This document shows positions 24,912 through 36,007 of a stretch of 64,000 nucleotides of DNA, piece by piece. A program made the position numbers and the translations under genes. Source of the DNA: Palsa-1248 sp963737835. GTDB lineage: Bacteria > Gemmatimonadota > Gemmatimonadetes > Gemmatimonadales > Gemmatimonadaceae. The stretch covers positions 186,001 to 250,000 of the forward strand of contig CAVTUH010000003.1 in the NCBI GenBank assembly GCA_963737835.1, written 5' to 3'. The notes under the pieces were generated by a model that did no database searches, was not told the origin of the DNA, and saw nothing but the letters and a program-made list of their open reading frames with translations. How positions within the stretch are numbered: the first letter of the stretch is position 1; every line of letters starts with the position of its first letter.

Positions 24912-26056
24912 GCCGCCCTCCCTGCCCCGACAGTGGCCACGGCAGCGCGCACCGCCTCGTCCATGTCCGTCATCGCGGATAGTCCGGCGCTCGCAAGGAT
25001 GCGGACGGCGACCTCCTCGTTCGTGCCCGTAAGGCGAATCACGATCGGCACGGGCAACGGGTGCTGTTTGATGGCCGACACAATCCCGGTCGCCACGTCG
25101 TCGGTCCGCGTGATACCGCCGAAAATGTTGAAGAGGATGACGCGCACGGCCGGGTCGCTCGTGATGATGCGAAGCGCGTTCACGACTTTTTCCGGGTTCG
25201 ACGAGCCGCCAATGTCGAGAAAGTTCGCAGGCTCGCCGCCATAATACTTGACCAGATCCATCGTCGCCATCGCCAGGCCGGCGCCATTGACGACGCAGCC
25301 GACGTTTCCCTCGAGCTTGATGAAGGTCAGATTCGCTTGACGCGCCGCAATCTCACTCGGGGCCTCGGCGCTCTCATCGCGCAGGGCCGCCAGACCCGGA
25401 TGCCGTTCCAGCTCGTTGTCGTCGATGGACATCTTCGCATCCACCGCCACCAACTCGCCCGTTCCCTTGGTGGTCACCAACGGATTGATCTCCACCAGCG
25501 ACGCACCATGCTCCATGAACGCCGCGTAGAGCTGCCGGAGGATGCGAGCGGCGGCCCGCACTTGTCGAACGTCCTTGTACAGGAAAAAGGCGAGATCCAT
25601 CGCTTCGAAGCTCATGAGACCGTAGCGCGGATCGACCGCAAGGCGGCGGATGCGATGAGGGCTCGTCGCCGCGACCTCCTCGATATCCATGCCGCCGGCG
25701 GGGCTCACCATGACCACCGGTCGCTTCGAGGCTCGATCGACGATGATGCCGACGTACGACTCCGCGCCAATGTCGGCGGCCTGCGCCACGAGCACGCGCT
25801 GCACGACGAGGCCCTTGATCGACATGCCAAGAATGCGCTCGGCGGCGGCCCGCGCTTCTGCCGGGGTCTTGGCGAGCTTGACACCGCCGGCTTTCCCACG
25901 TCCGCCGGCGTGCACCTGCGCTTTGACGACGACCGCCCCGTCGGCCCGGCGAGCGATCGTCTCGGCCTCGTCTGGAGTAGTCGCGACCTCGCCCGGCTGC
26001 ACCGGAATGCCGGCCTGGCGGAGTAGCTCTTTCGCCTGGTACTCGTGAATGTTCAC
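24908..26056 (-). CDS. sucC: Succinyl-CoA synthetase beta subunit
   Basis: It is the nucleotide- and succinate-binding subunit. The 382-aa ATP-grasp protein starts MNIHEYQAKELLRQAGIPV, has VVKAQVHAGGRGKAGGVKL, LVEINPLV, DAKMSIDDN, and GNVGCVVNGAGLAMATMD. The GTG start has AGGAG about 10 bases upstream. The 143 bases before it are filled by a large palindromic repeat. Confidence 0.97.
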   Translation of the reverse strand: MNIHEYQAKELLRQAGIPVQPGEVATTPDEAETIARRADGAVVVKAQVHAGGRGKAGGVKLAKTPAEARAAAERILGMSIKGLVVQRVLVAQAADIGAESYVGIIVDRASKRPVVMVSPAGGMDIEEVAATSPHRIRRLAVDPRYGLMSFEAMDLAFFLYKDVRQVRAAARILRQLYAAFMEHGASLVEINPLVTTKGTGELVAVDAKMSIDDNELERHPGLAALRDESAEAPSEIAARQANLTFIKLEGNVGCVVNGAGLAMATMDLVKYYGGEPANFLDIGGSSNPEKVVNALRIITSDPAVRVILFNIFGGITRTDDVATGIVSAIKQHPLPVPIVIRLTGTNEEVAVRILASAGLSAMTDMDEAVRAAVATVGAGRAA

Positions 26057-26068
26057 GTACGAGGACTC

Positions 26069-26195
26069 CTAGACGTTGTTGGACGTTGGACGCTGGACGT
26101 TAGACGTTGGACGTTGGAGACAAATCTCGAGGCCGGCAGGAAGCGCCGCGGCTGGCCTCGAGGTTGGCCTCCAACGTCTAACGTCCAACGTCCAG
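26069..26195. repeat. Large palindrome of GACGTTGGA words between UPF0182 gene and sucC
   Basis: The left arm carries several GACGTTGGA-type 9-mers (26072-26119) and the right arm their complements (26169-26195). Arms 26093-26119 and 26169-26195 are near-perfect inverted copies, differing only in word order. An inner perfect 9-bp stem CTCGAGGCC (26126-26134 with 26154-26162) caps the structure. It would form a cruciform or long mRNA stem just upstream of sucC. Non-coding. Confidence 0.7.
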
Positions 26196-26199
26196 CAGT

Positions 26200-28750
26200 T
26201 CACTTGCTCTTTCCAATCGGCGGCCGCTCGGCCGGGCGGCCGAGGAGCCGCCCCAGCTCTGCGTACGCCGTACCGAACGTACTCAAATCGCCCCGCTTGA
26301 GGGCACTTTGCATCGTATCGTACAACGCTGTTACGCGCGCCCGGAAGGCAGCCGCGTCGGCACTGCTCGCGACGGGCGCGACGGGTGACGGTGCCAGCGT
26401 ATCGGCGCCGATCGCCTCCGCGAGAGACGCGCCTGCGAGAATGCTGTCGCCGACCAGCGCGGTGACGCCGAGCATCGTCTTGGGCCCATCGGTTCGCCAC
26501 GCGTACTGCGGCTGAACGAACGCCAGTCGATCCGCCACGAGCACTGACCTCACGCGCCCGCGCGAAGTGCTGGCGTCGCGACGGCTGCCCAGGACCGAGT
26601 CGCCCGCCTGACGGAGCCTCGACACGACGGAGGTCCAGAGCGCTGGCGCCCCGTCGAGCGGGACCCACAGGACGCCACGCTCCGCCCCGCCCGTCGCGAC
26701 CACAAGCCCCACCACGTGGTCCGTCACGTCCATGAGGGGCACAACGGTCGCACATGCATTGTCGCCTTGCGCGGCGATGCACGGAGGCTGGCCGCTCGTC
26801 ATGAGGGAATCCGCGTTGTCCGCGACGGCCGGTTGCAGGAGCGGCCCCACGCCCGCACGCTCGGACGCCCGGGCGCCCACCGATCCGAACGCGTCGGCCA
26901 GTGCGCTCGCGGCGTCGGTCGCCGGTGGCGCCGCCGCCGCAAGCCCTGGCGCCAGAGCAGAGCGCGGCGTGAACAAGCTGGGAAACGCCCGCAACCAGCT
27001 GTCGGCCATGACGTCGCGGACGGAATCCGCGACGAGGACCACACGACCGGTATAGGCGTGGACGAAGGCGGTGGCCGCGTGCTGGAAGTAGCTGCGCTGC
27101 TCCCCGGCAAGCACGAAGTGCTCGCTGAGCGGATACATGTCGGCTGCCACGTACAAATCGATCACCCAGTACAGCGTATCGGCAGACAGCACCGGCGAGA
27201 TGACACTGCCCTCGGTAAAGAACGGGGCGATCGCTCGCACGCGATCGGCGACATCGCGTCGATCCACGAGGCGCGGTCGTGGCTCCGGAAGAGGCGTGGC
27301 GAGCCAGTTCAGCCGCTGCGCACTCCACGACGCGGCCAGTTGTGCGATCACACCATCCAGCGCCGGCGCGGCGATGCGGTCGAGCGAGTCGGCGACAATC
27401 ACCGGGCCCTCAGCGCCTGGATAGACCAGCACCGGCGGCACCAGCACCTCATCGCTGCTGGGTCGCCCCGCGAGATCTGTGCGCTGCGGGGCGCCGCGCT
27501 CATCGAGCGCCGTCGCGCGAGCCGGGAGCAGCGCGCCGGGTGTTGGCGGCGCAATGGACCCGCCGTCGGTTGGCGCTTCTCCCCCGTATTCCACGGCCAG
27601 AGCCAGCAAGCCTGCCGGAGACCACCGCCACGCCACCGCATCCGCCAGCGCGGCCTGGTGGCGCGGGACGGTCAGCGCTTCGGTCAACGCCTTGGGGTCC
27701 CAGATGGATATCCGTGGCACCGCCTCGCCGAGGGAGGAGAACGCGATGGGCGCGGCGCGGCTCGGGACCGTGACCAACCGATTGACGCCGTACGCGGTGC
27801 GCGTCGCCTGGCGGCGCACGATGATGTAGTCCTGATCACGGGCCGCGCCATCCGGCCCGGCGGTGCCGTGCTCGGTCAGTGATGCGGTGAAATGATAGGT
27901 GCCGAGCATGAGCAGCGCGGCCGTCACGAAAATCAGCGCCGTCTTGATTTGATTGCGCCAGAGCGCCAGCGCGGTGACCGCGCCGGCAGCGAGCAGCACG
28001 ACGGCGAGCAGACGCTCCGCCGGAATCACGAAGTGATGATCCGCGTGGGTGAACAACCCGCCCGGGCCGGAGCCGTGACTCAAAACGGCGTAGGCGTCGA
28101 GCCGGTAGTTCCACGCCACCACGCCGAAGAACAATGGCGTGAGTGCCGCGAGATGGCGGCGCACATGCGCGGTGAGCCGGAACCGATTGCGGTCCCACCG
28201 CAGATTCGGCGTCACCACGACGTACAACACGGCGACGACGAATACCGTGCCCACCAGGACGAGAAGTGTGCGCACGTAGAGCGCGTTCTCGAGTGGCAGC
28301 CAGTACACGTAGAAGCCGAGATCGTGGTCGAAGTACGGATCCGTGGCGCCGAACGGCAGACCATAGCGCGCGGCCGCCGAGCTCCATCCACGGCTCGGGC
28401 GGCAGAGCCAGCAGCAACCCCAACACCACGGCCGCGATCGCCGTGACGGTGGTGAGATACCGACCAGGCAGCTCCTCGCCGATCTCGACGTTGGCCAGCC
28501 TGCGCGGGAGCACGACCGTCACGATGGACCGGCGTACCGCGTAGAGATTCGCGAACACGAACGCCGTCGTCGCGGCGGCGATCGAGCCCGTGAGCAGCAG
28601 CCGGTTGACCACCTGCGCCGCCCACACGCTCGTGGCGTGCATGTGCGCAAACCACTCGTAGTCGATGAACAGGCCGGACAGGATGCGGCCCACGAGGAGC
28701 ACGCCCGCCGCGCCAAGCACAAAGAGCACCGCCATGCGGCGACGAGTCAT
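26200..28750 (-). CDS. UPF0182 (COG1615) membrane protein, interrupted by one frameshift
   Basis: This is a large protein with several N-terminal transmembrane helices and a long extracytoplasmic part; its function is unknown. The N-terminal part starts MTRRRMAVLFVLGAAG at 28750 and runs in one frame to about residue 122 (LALPPEPWMEL). The rest (YGLPFGATDPYFDHDLGFY, typical of the family) is in another frame, open from about 28382 down to 26200. A missing base near 28382 explains both halves. The C-terminal open frame alone (from 28308) encodes 702 aa. Probably intact in the organism; see the frameshift finding. Confidence 0.78.
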
Positions 28751-28814
28751 TGCTCGGGCCACCGCGCGGGCCGCCGGGTTGCCGAACCGCCCCGAGCGGA
28801 GCGGGCCGCCATGG

Positions 28815-30182
28815 TCAGGTGCGGACGCCCTGCGTCGCGAGCCACGCTTCCATCTCGGCGCGGATGGCCGCCAGCCGATCGCTCGCCTGCGCCTCGAAGC
28901 GCAGCACGAGCACGGGCTGCGTATTCGACGCTCGAATGAGTCCCCATCCGTCGCCGAATAGCACGCGCACGCCGTCGACGTCAATCACGTCGTGCATTCG
29001 CTTGAAGTGCGCGGCTGCGGCCTCCACAACGGCGAACTTGCGGTCGTCTGGACAATCGGCCCGAATCTCGGGTGTCGAGACGAACGTCGGCACGTCGGCT
29101 AACATTGACGCCAGCGAGACCCCGGCGGCGGCGATGATCCGCAGGAGGCGGGCCGCCCCGTACAGCGCGTCGTCGTGCCCGTAGAAACCGTCGGTGAAGA
29201 ACATGTGGCCCGACATCTCGCCAGCGATCGGCGCGCGCAGCGCTTTCATCTTGTCCTTGATCAGCGAGTGGCCGGTCTCTCCACATCACCGGCGACGCCG
29301 CCCGCGGCTTCGATCGCCATGGGGAGCGCCTGTGAGCACTTGACGTCGAAGATGATGGGCTGCCCGCGGCCGGTCCGCGAGAGGACGTCGCGCGCGTAGA
29401 CGAATCAGGATGTGGTCGCCCCACACGATCGCGGCCGGCGTGGTCGACGACGCCGATCCGGTCGGCATCGCCATCGAAGGCAATCCCGAGGTCGGCGCCA
29501 CGCGTGCGCACCGCGGCGATCAGGTCGTGCAGGTTCTCGACGACCGTCGGATCGGGATGATGATTGGGGAAGGTGCCGTCGCTCTCGCAGAACAGATACT
29601 CGCATCGAGTCCGAGGCGCCCGAACAGGCGACCGGCCACGAGCGAGCCCGCGCCATTCCCGCAGTCGAAAATGACCCGCAAACGGCGCGCGAGCGGCCCC
29701 GATGCGTGCCACGACGTCATCGACGTAGCGGTCGATCACCGCTCGACCGGACCGACCCCTGCCCGCTCGCGAAGGCGCCGCGTTGGATGAGCGCCAAGAG
29801 TGCTGGATCTCGTCGCCGTGGAGCGACTCGGTGCCGACGCACAGCTTGAACCCATTGTACTCCGGCGGATTGTGAGAGCCCGTGATCTGGATGCCGCCGA
29901 CGACCGGCTCGTGATGCAGCGCCCAGTACAGGAGCGGTGTCGGGACGACGCCGACGTCGACAACATCCACGCCGCTCGCGGTGAGCCCTGCGACCAGAGC
30001 GTCGCGCAAGGCCTCCCACTCGGCCGGTTGTCTCGTCCGACCGCCACGGCGCCCCGCAGCCCTCGTTCCGCCAGGACCGCCGCATATCCGCGCCCGATCG
30101 CCCGCGCGGCTCCGGCGCGAGATCGCGTCCGACCACTCCGCGAATGTCGTACTGGCGGAAGATCCCCGGGTGCGACCGTCAT
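28815..30182 (-). pseudogene. Phosphomannomutase/phosphoglucomutase, broken by many frameshifts
   Basis: Alpha-D-phosphohexomutase pieces appear in order but in switching frames: GIFRQYDIRGVVGRDLAPE at the start, VGRDNRPSG, the phosphoserine loop TGSHNPPEYNGFKL, FDCGNGAGSLVAG, the metal loop FDGDADRIGVVD, GEMSGHMFFTDG for sugar binding, and RASNTQPVLVLRFEA for phosphate binding. All four catalytic loops survive, but at least six shifts occur in about 1.3 kb. The organism probably has a working AlgC/ManB-like enzyme making hexose-1-phosphates for surface polysaccharide. Confidence 0.8.
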
Positions 30183-30231
30183 GGCCGCAGCGCGGCGCTC
30201 GCGATGGGAGAAGTCGCTCGTCGATGCGCAG

Positions 30232-31839
30232 TCACGGCGACCGCACGCCGGCCGGCGGCGCGCCGAAGTACCCCCGCGGCGTTACCAGCGGCACGCTGCG
30301 CGAGCTCCAGGTCACGAGGTACGACGGCATGGCCCCCAGCGCCAGCAGCAGGACGACGCTGACCAGCACCACCGACTCGGTCAAGCCGCCGATCCGGCCG
30401 GTGGCAATCGGCCGTGGCTCGGCCGGCGCGGGACTGCATGAACATGATCGTGACCACCCGGAGATAGTAGCCCGCGGAAATCACGCTCGTGAGCACGACG
30501 GCGATGGCCAGATTGGTCTGCGGCGTGGGCGTGCCGAGATAGGCGGCCTTCAGCGCCGCCTCGATCACGTACTACTTGGCCACGAAGCCAAGTCCGCCGA
30601 ACACCGGGAAGCCAAGCAGCGCAAGCATGCAGACGGCCATGCCCGTCGCTAGCCAGGGGTGGGTCTTCCAGAAGCCCGCGTAGTCGTCGATGTCGAGATC
30701 CCGCTCGCCAGCGCGGCCGAGCGCGACGACGACGGCGAACGCGCCCATGGTGGCGAGGGTGTACGCGGCCAGGTAGAAGAGGAACGCCGAGGCCCCGAGC
30801 GTGGTGCCGGCAACCACCGCCACCAGCACGTATCCCGCCTGCGCGATGCTCGAGTACGCGAGCATGCGTTTGATGTTGCGCTGGGCCAGCGCGACGATGT
30901 TGCCCGACCAACATCGTGAGGACCGCAAGGAACCAGAGCGCGTCGTGCCAGCGGAAGGCGACATCGGGCAACGCTTCCAGCCACACGCGAATGAAGGCCG
31001 CGAACGCGGCCGCCTTGACTGCCGCCGCCATATAGGCGGTGATCGGCGTCGGCGCGCCTTCGTACACATCGGGCGCCCACATGTGAAACGGCGCCGCCGC
31101 CACCTTGAAGCCAAACCCGACGAGCAGCAACGCGACGCCCGATGGTCACGAGCGCAGTCCCGCCCAGCGCGTGCGCGCGAATCCGCTCGCCGATGTCCGC
31201 CAGATTGGTGCTGCCGGTCGCCCCGTAGATCAGCGCCATGCCGTAGAGGAGAAAGCCCGTCGAAAACGCGCCAAGCAGAAAGTATTTGAGTGCCGCCTCC
31301 GCCGACCGCCCGCTTCGCCGGTTGAGCCCCGCCAGCACGTACACGGAGATCGACATCAGCTCGATGCCAAGGAACACCATCATGAGGTCCCGCGCGGCAG
31401 CGAGGAGCATCATCCCGACCGTCGCGAACAGCACGAGCACGTGGCCCTCGGGCTGCACGATACGCTCGCGCCGGTTGTAGTCGATCGAAAGCGCGATGGT
31501 CCCGAACGTCGCCACCAGGAAGATGATGTCCGACGCCCAGCGGAATTCATCGACGGCGATTGGGCCGGGCTCCGCCGTCCACACCCGCGACGCGTAGAAC
31601 ATCACCACCGCGAGCGTCCCGGCCACCAGCCAGAGACTCAACTGGCCGACCCGCCGCTGCAGTACCTCACTGTCCGGACGCGAAGCGGCGACGAGCATGA
31701 GGATCATCGCGCCGATTGCGAGCACGAGATCGGGGCCGAGCGCGACCGTCAGCTGCGAGGGCACGCTCAAATCGAAGACGGTCGCCGCGACCCGCGCACC
31801 GGGAAGCGGCACGGCCTGTTGCAACAGCGCCCACATCAT
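30232..31839 (-). pseudogene. nuoN: NADH-quinone oxidoreductase subunit N, frameshifted
   Basis: NuoN is one of three antiporter-like membrane subunits of Complex I. The first 230 or so residues are intact (VMFYASRVW, DIIFLVATFGTIALSIDY, LGIELMSISVYVLAGLNR, EAALKYFLLGAFSTGFLLYG). After about 31143 the coding frame shifts, giving GFGFKVAAAPFHMWAPDVYEGAP, then shifts again near 30905 to NIVALAQRNIKRMLAYSSIAQAGY. A premature TAG occurs at 30572 and a last shift near 30415, before a stop at 30232. The conserved Lys/His/Pro motifs remain, which argues for sequence error over decay. Confidence 0.85.
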
Positions 31840-33512
31840 CGTCGAGCGCCCCCAGGCGGCGCGGTACGCGGCGCCGGCAGACTGGTCGGCCCCGGCGAGC
31901 GCGGTGGCGGCGCGGTACGATCCACTTGTTGAACCACGGCGAGAGCCGATAACTGCGTGCGCCGCAACACCGGCGCGGGATAGATGCCCAGCCAGCAGAT
32001 GCTGGCGACCAGCGGCGCCATGAGACCCAACTCACGCCAGTTCAGATCGCGCAAGCTGGCGTTCTGCGGCTTGTCGAGCGGGTTGAACAGGATGCGCTGA
32101 ATCGCCCAGAGCAGGTACGCGGCGGCGAAGATGACCCCCACCGTCGCGAAGAGCACAAAATAGGGCTCGGAGCGGAACGACCCGATCAGAACGAGGAACT
32201 CGCCCACGAACCCGTTCGTCCCGGGCAACCCAATGCTCGAGAGTGACACGAAGGTCAGGATCGCGGCGAACAACGGGACGACGCGCGCGATGCCGCCATA
32301 CGCGCTGATCATACGCGTATGCGTGCGCTCGTAGATCATGCCGACGAGGAGGAACAGCGCGCCCGTCGAGATGCCGTGGTTGATCATCACCAGGATCGCG
32401 CCCTGCACGCTCTGCTCGGTGAGCGCGAAGATACCGAGCATCACAAAGCCCAGGTGGCTGACCGATGAATAGGCGACGAGGCGCTTGAAGTCGGGCTGCA
32501 CCAGCGCGACGAGCGCGCCGTAGAGGATGCCGACGACCGCCAGGACGAGAATGATCGACCGGATCGTCGGATCGATCGCGGCCGACGGGAACAACGGCAG
32601 CGCGAAACGCAGGAAGCCGTACGTCCCCATCTTGAGCATGATGCCCGCCAGGATCACCGAGCCCGCAGTCGGCGCCTCGGTATGCGCGTCCGGCAGCCAC
32701 GTGTGGAACGGAAACATCGGCACCTTCACCGCGAAGGCGACGAAGAACGCCCCGAAGAGCCACCGGGCGATCACCGGCGTCAGGCTCAGACGGGCCAACA
32801 GGTCCGGATAGCTGAAATCCGCCGGGCCGGTCTCACCCCGCGGGCCACCGACGTGGAAGCCGACATACAGGATCGCCACCAGCATGAGCAGCGATCCCAG
32901 GAACGTGTACAGGAAGAACTTGATGCTGGCGTAGATTCGCCGTTCACCACCCCAGATGCCGATGATGAAGTACATCGGGATCAGCATCACTTCCCACATC
33001 ACGTAGAACAGGAACAGGTCGAGCGACATGAACACGCCGATCATGCCGGCGGTCAGGATGAGCATCAGCACGTAGAACGCCGGGACACGCGACCGCACGC
33101 TCGTCCAGCTGCCCAGCACCGTGAGCGGCAACAAGAACGTCGTCAGCAGGATGAGGACGAGAGCCAGGCCATCGATGCCGAGGTAGAAGGTGATCCCCCA
33201 CCCGGGGATCCACGGGATGCGAACGGCGCTCTGCCAGCCCGCGGCTGCCGGATCGAACGTCCACCAGAGGCCGACGGAGACCACGAATTCGAGCAGGAAT
33301 GTGACCAGCGCCGCCCACCGGGCGAACTGGGCACTCGGCGTGATGGGCTGCGCGTCGGCTGGCCCTCCCGCCGGCCCAGCCGGCGGCGTGCCCGCCGTGT
33401 CCTCGCGCATCGCGCCGCCAATCCAGATGACCACCGCGCCAATGACCGGAATGAGCAGCAGGACCGGGAGAATCCACCGGTCGTAGCCAACTGACAGTAG
33501 GAAGTCTCGCAT
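31836..33512 (-). CDS. nuoM: NADH-quinone oxidoreductase subunit M
   Basis: A proton-pumping membrane subunit of Complex I with about 14 helices. The 558-aa protein from MRDFLLSVGYDRW includes MWEVMLIPMYFIIGIWGG with the conserved Glu, FAVKVPMFPFHTWLPDAHTEAP with Lys and His, and KRLVAYSSVSHLGFVMLGI. The C terminus ends in an unusual Pro/Arg-rich stretch. The stop overlaps the nuoN start; the start is 2 bases from the nuoL stop. Confidence 0.95.
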   Translation of the reverse strand: MRDFLLSVGYDRWILPVLLLIPVIGAVVIWIGGAMREDTAGTPPAGPAGGPADAQPITPSAQFARWAALVTFLLEFVVSVGLWWTFDPAAAGWQSAVRIPWIPGWGITFYLGIDGLALVLILLTTFLLPLTVLGSWTSVRSRVPAFYVLMLILTAGMIGVFMSLDLFLFYVMWEVMLIPMYFIIGIWGGERRIYASIKFFLYTFLGSLLMLVAILYVGFHVGGPRGETGPADFSYPDLLARLSLTPVIARWLFGAFFVAFAVKVPMFPFHTWLPDAHTEAPTAGSVILAGIMLKMGTYGFLRFALPLFPSAAIDPTIRSIILVLAVVGILYGALVALVQPDFKRLVAYSSVSHLGFVMLGIFALTEQSVQGAILVMINHGISTGALFLLVGMIYERTHTRMISAYGGIARVVPLFAAILTFVSLSSIGLPGTNGFVGEFLVLIGSFRSEPYFVLFATVGVIFAAAYLLWAIQRILFNPLDKPQNASLRDLNWRELGLMAPLVASICWLGIYPAPVLRRTQLSALAVVQQVDRTAPPPRSPGPTSLPAPRTAPPGGARR

Positions 33513-33514
33513 CG

Positions 33515-35717
33515 TCAGGACCGGAGTGCGACGGCGCCCAACACCGCGACCACGCCAGCGATCAAAGCCCACGCATAGGTGCCGACTTCACCGTTCTGCA
33601 GGGCGGACCCCGCGCTGCCCATCCATCGCCACACCGCCCCGGACAGATTGACGATCCCGTCGATGAAGCCATCGATCCCGCGCCACAGCACATTGCGCGA
33701 GACCACCATGAGCGGCTCGACGACGGTGCGATCGTACACTTCGTCGACGTAGTACTTGTTCGCGATCACGCGCTCGATGCCGTGCTCCGCAGGCTGGGGC
33801 TCGCGAGCGGGCTTGAGGGCGGCCGGCTTGAGTCGCAGGACGGCCACCAGTACGCCGAGGACTGCCACGATGGCGGCGACACTCGCTAGCATCTCCGCCA
33901 TCCGCGGGTCGGCCTGCGCCCCCGTGCCGGCGAGGTGCTGCGATGCGGCCCCAGTCACGGGATCGAGCCATCGGTTGAGCACATCGGGTCGCACGATGGG
34001 CAACCAGTCGGGATCATTCGAGGAAGCCGCCGAACGCGCTCAACAGGCCCAACACCACGAGTGGCGCCGTCATCACCACGGGCGCTTCGTGGAGGTGCGC
34101 GGCTTCGCGCTCGCCCGTCCGGTTGGGACCGTGGAACGTATAGAGCATGAGCCGTGTCATGTAGATCGCCGTGAGGAACGCGGCGAGGAGCGACATGCCG
34201 TAGACCGCGTAGAGCACCGTGCTTCCGGGGAGCCCAAACCAGGTGGCCTGGCTCAGGGTCGATCCGTGCGCGCGCTCGAACACGGTGCCCAGGATCTCGT
34301 CCTTGGAGAAGAACCCTGAGAACAGCGGGATGCCCATGATGGCGAGCGTCGCGATCCACATGAGGGCCCACGTCCACGGCAGCTTCGCGCGCAAGCCGCC
34401 CATGTTCCGCATGTCCTGGGCATCCTCGTGCGAATGGGTCTCGTGATAGGCCTCGTGCATCGCGTAGATCACCGAGCCCGCGCCGAGGAACAGGAGGGCC
34501 TTGAAGAAGGCGTGCGTGACGAGGTGGAAGATCCCCACGGCGTACGCCCCCGCACCCACCGCGACGAACATGTACCCCAGCTGCGAGATCGTCGAATACG
34601 CCAGCACCTTCTTGATGTCCCACTGCTTGAGGCCAATCGTCGCCGCGAACAGCGCCGTGACGCCCCCGATCACACAGACCGTCAGGTCCGCCGCCGGAGC
34701 GATCGCGAACAGCATCGACATCCGCGCCACGAGAAACACGCCCGCGGTGACCATCGTGGCCGCGTGGATCAGCGCCGACACGGGCGTCGGACCTGCCATC
34801 GCATCCGGCAGCCACACGTAGAGCGGAATCTGCGCGCTCTTCCCCGCGCATCCCAGCAGGAGGAACAGACAGATCCACGTCACCACCGCACCGCCACTCG
34901 TGAGCGTCGGCGCGGCGGCGGCGATGCCCGTGTAATCCAGCGTCCCCAGATTGGCGAACAGCATGAACATCGCCATGAGGAAGCCGTAGTCGCCAATCCG
35001 GTTGACGATGAATGCCTTCTTGCCGGCATCGGCGTTGGCCTGGTCCAAAAACCAGAACCCGATCAACAGATAGGAGCACAGTCCGACGCCTTCCCAGCCC
35101 ACGAACGTCACCGGCAGGTTGGCGCCCATCACCAGGACCAGCATGAAGGCGACGAAGAGATTCAGGTACGCGAAGAAGCGGGGGTACCCGGGATCGTCGC
35201 GCATGTAGCCGACGCTGAAAATGTGGATCAGCGCCCCGACGCCCGTGATGACCAGCACGAGGGTCATCGTGAGCTGATCGAGTTGGAATGCCGCGTCGAT
35301 CTGCAGGTCGCCGACCGGCATCCATTGGTAGTAGCGCTGGATGAACGGCGTCGTGGGCGATGCCCCCACCATCGCCGCCCAGATCGCGCACGCGAGCCCG
35401 AACGCCGCGATGAGGACGAGCGGCCCGATAACGCTGACCGCCCCGGCGAACCGGTGCCGCGGCGGGTGGGCTGCCGCGTGCTCGTCGCCATGGTCGCTCG
35501 GCGCGTCCTGCCCGTGCCCATGGCCGGCGGCCGTCGGATCGCTCGGGCCGATGTGCGCCGCGCCCAGCACCGACAGGGCGCCGTTGATCACGAAACCCAG
35601 CAGCGGGAGCAGCGGAAGCGCCCACATCCACTCGGCCGCCGTGCCGGACAGGGGATGCGCAGCAGTCGACGCCCGCGCGGAGTCCGCGAGCTGAAACGCA
35701 GTGGGAAAGAGCATCAC
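33515..35717 (-). CDS. nuoL: NADH-quinone oxidoreductase subunit L, C-terminus split by a frameshift
   Basis: NuoL is the distal antiporter-like subunit with a long lateral helix. Residues 1-567 are in one frame from 35717: GWEGVGLCSYLLIGFW, GCAGKSAQIPLYVWLPDAMAGPTPVSALIHAATMVTAGVFL, and IKKVLAYSTISQLGYMF. It stops at TGA 34014 after AFGGFLE. One base out of frame the protein continues as NDPDWLPIVRPDVLNRW to 33515, including ANKYYVDEVYD, a conserved NuoL tail motif. A surplus base near 34017 explains this. Confidence 0.92.
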
Positions 35718-36007
35718 CCTTTCAGGAGATTGATGGCCGTCATGTTGACGGTCTGGCGATGACGGAAGATCGAGATGATGATCGCCAAGCCCACGGCCGC
35801 CTCCGCAGCGGCCACGGTCATCACGATCATCACGAACACCTGCCCCGCGTACCCGTACAGCCGCGAGAACGCGATGAACGACAGATTGACGGCGTTGAGC
35901 ATGAGCTCAACACACATGAAGATGACGATCGCGTTGCGGCGCGTGAGGACGCCGACGACCCCGATGGCGAACAGCACCGCCGAGAAGAAGAGCGAGTCAA
36001 CGACCAC
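35714..36007 (-). CDS. nuoK: NADH-quinone oxidoreductase subunit K
   Basis: The 97-aa protein has three transmembrane helices, with the conserved Glu in IFMCVELMLNAVNLSF and a second Glu in AAAEAAVGLAIII, both part of the proton path. Length and motifs match the family. It overlaps both nuoJ and nuoL. Confidence 0.97.
   Translation of the reverse strand: MVVDSLFFSAVLFAIGVVGVLTRRNAIVIFMCVELMLNAVNLSFIAFSRLYGYAGQVFVMIVMTVAAAEAAVGLAIIISIFRHRQTVNMTAINLLKG

Noticed and set aside
26069..26195. CRISPR-like array from repeated GACGTTGGA words
   Set aside because: Units are 9 bp, contiguous, without unique spacers and arranged as a palindrome; no cas genes nearby.
28815..30182. Decayed phosphomannomutase as a true pseudogene
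   Set aside because: All catalytic motifs are preserved across frames and neighbours share the same indel pattern, so sequence error is the simpler reading; kept as broken in this sequence only.
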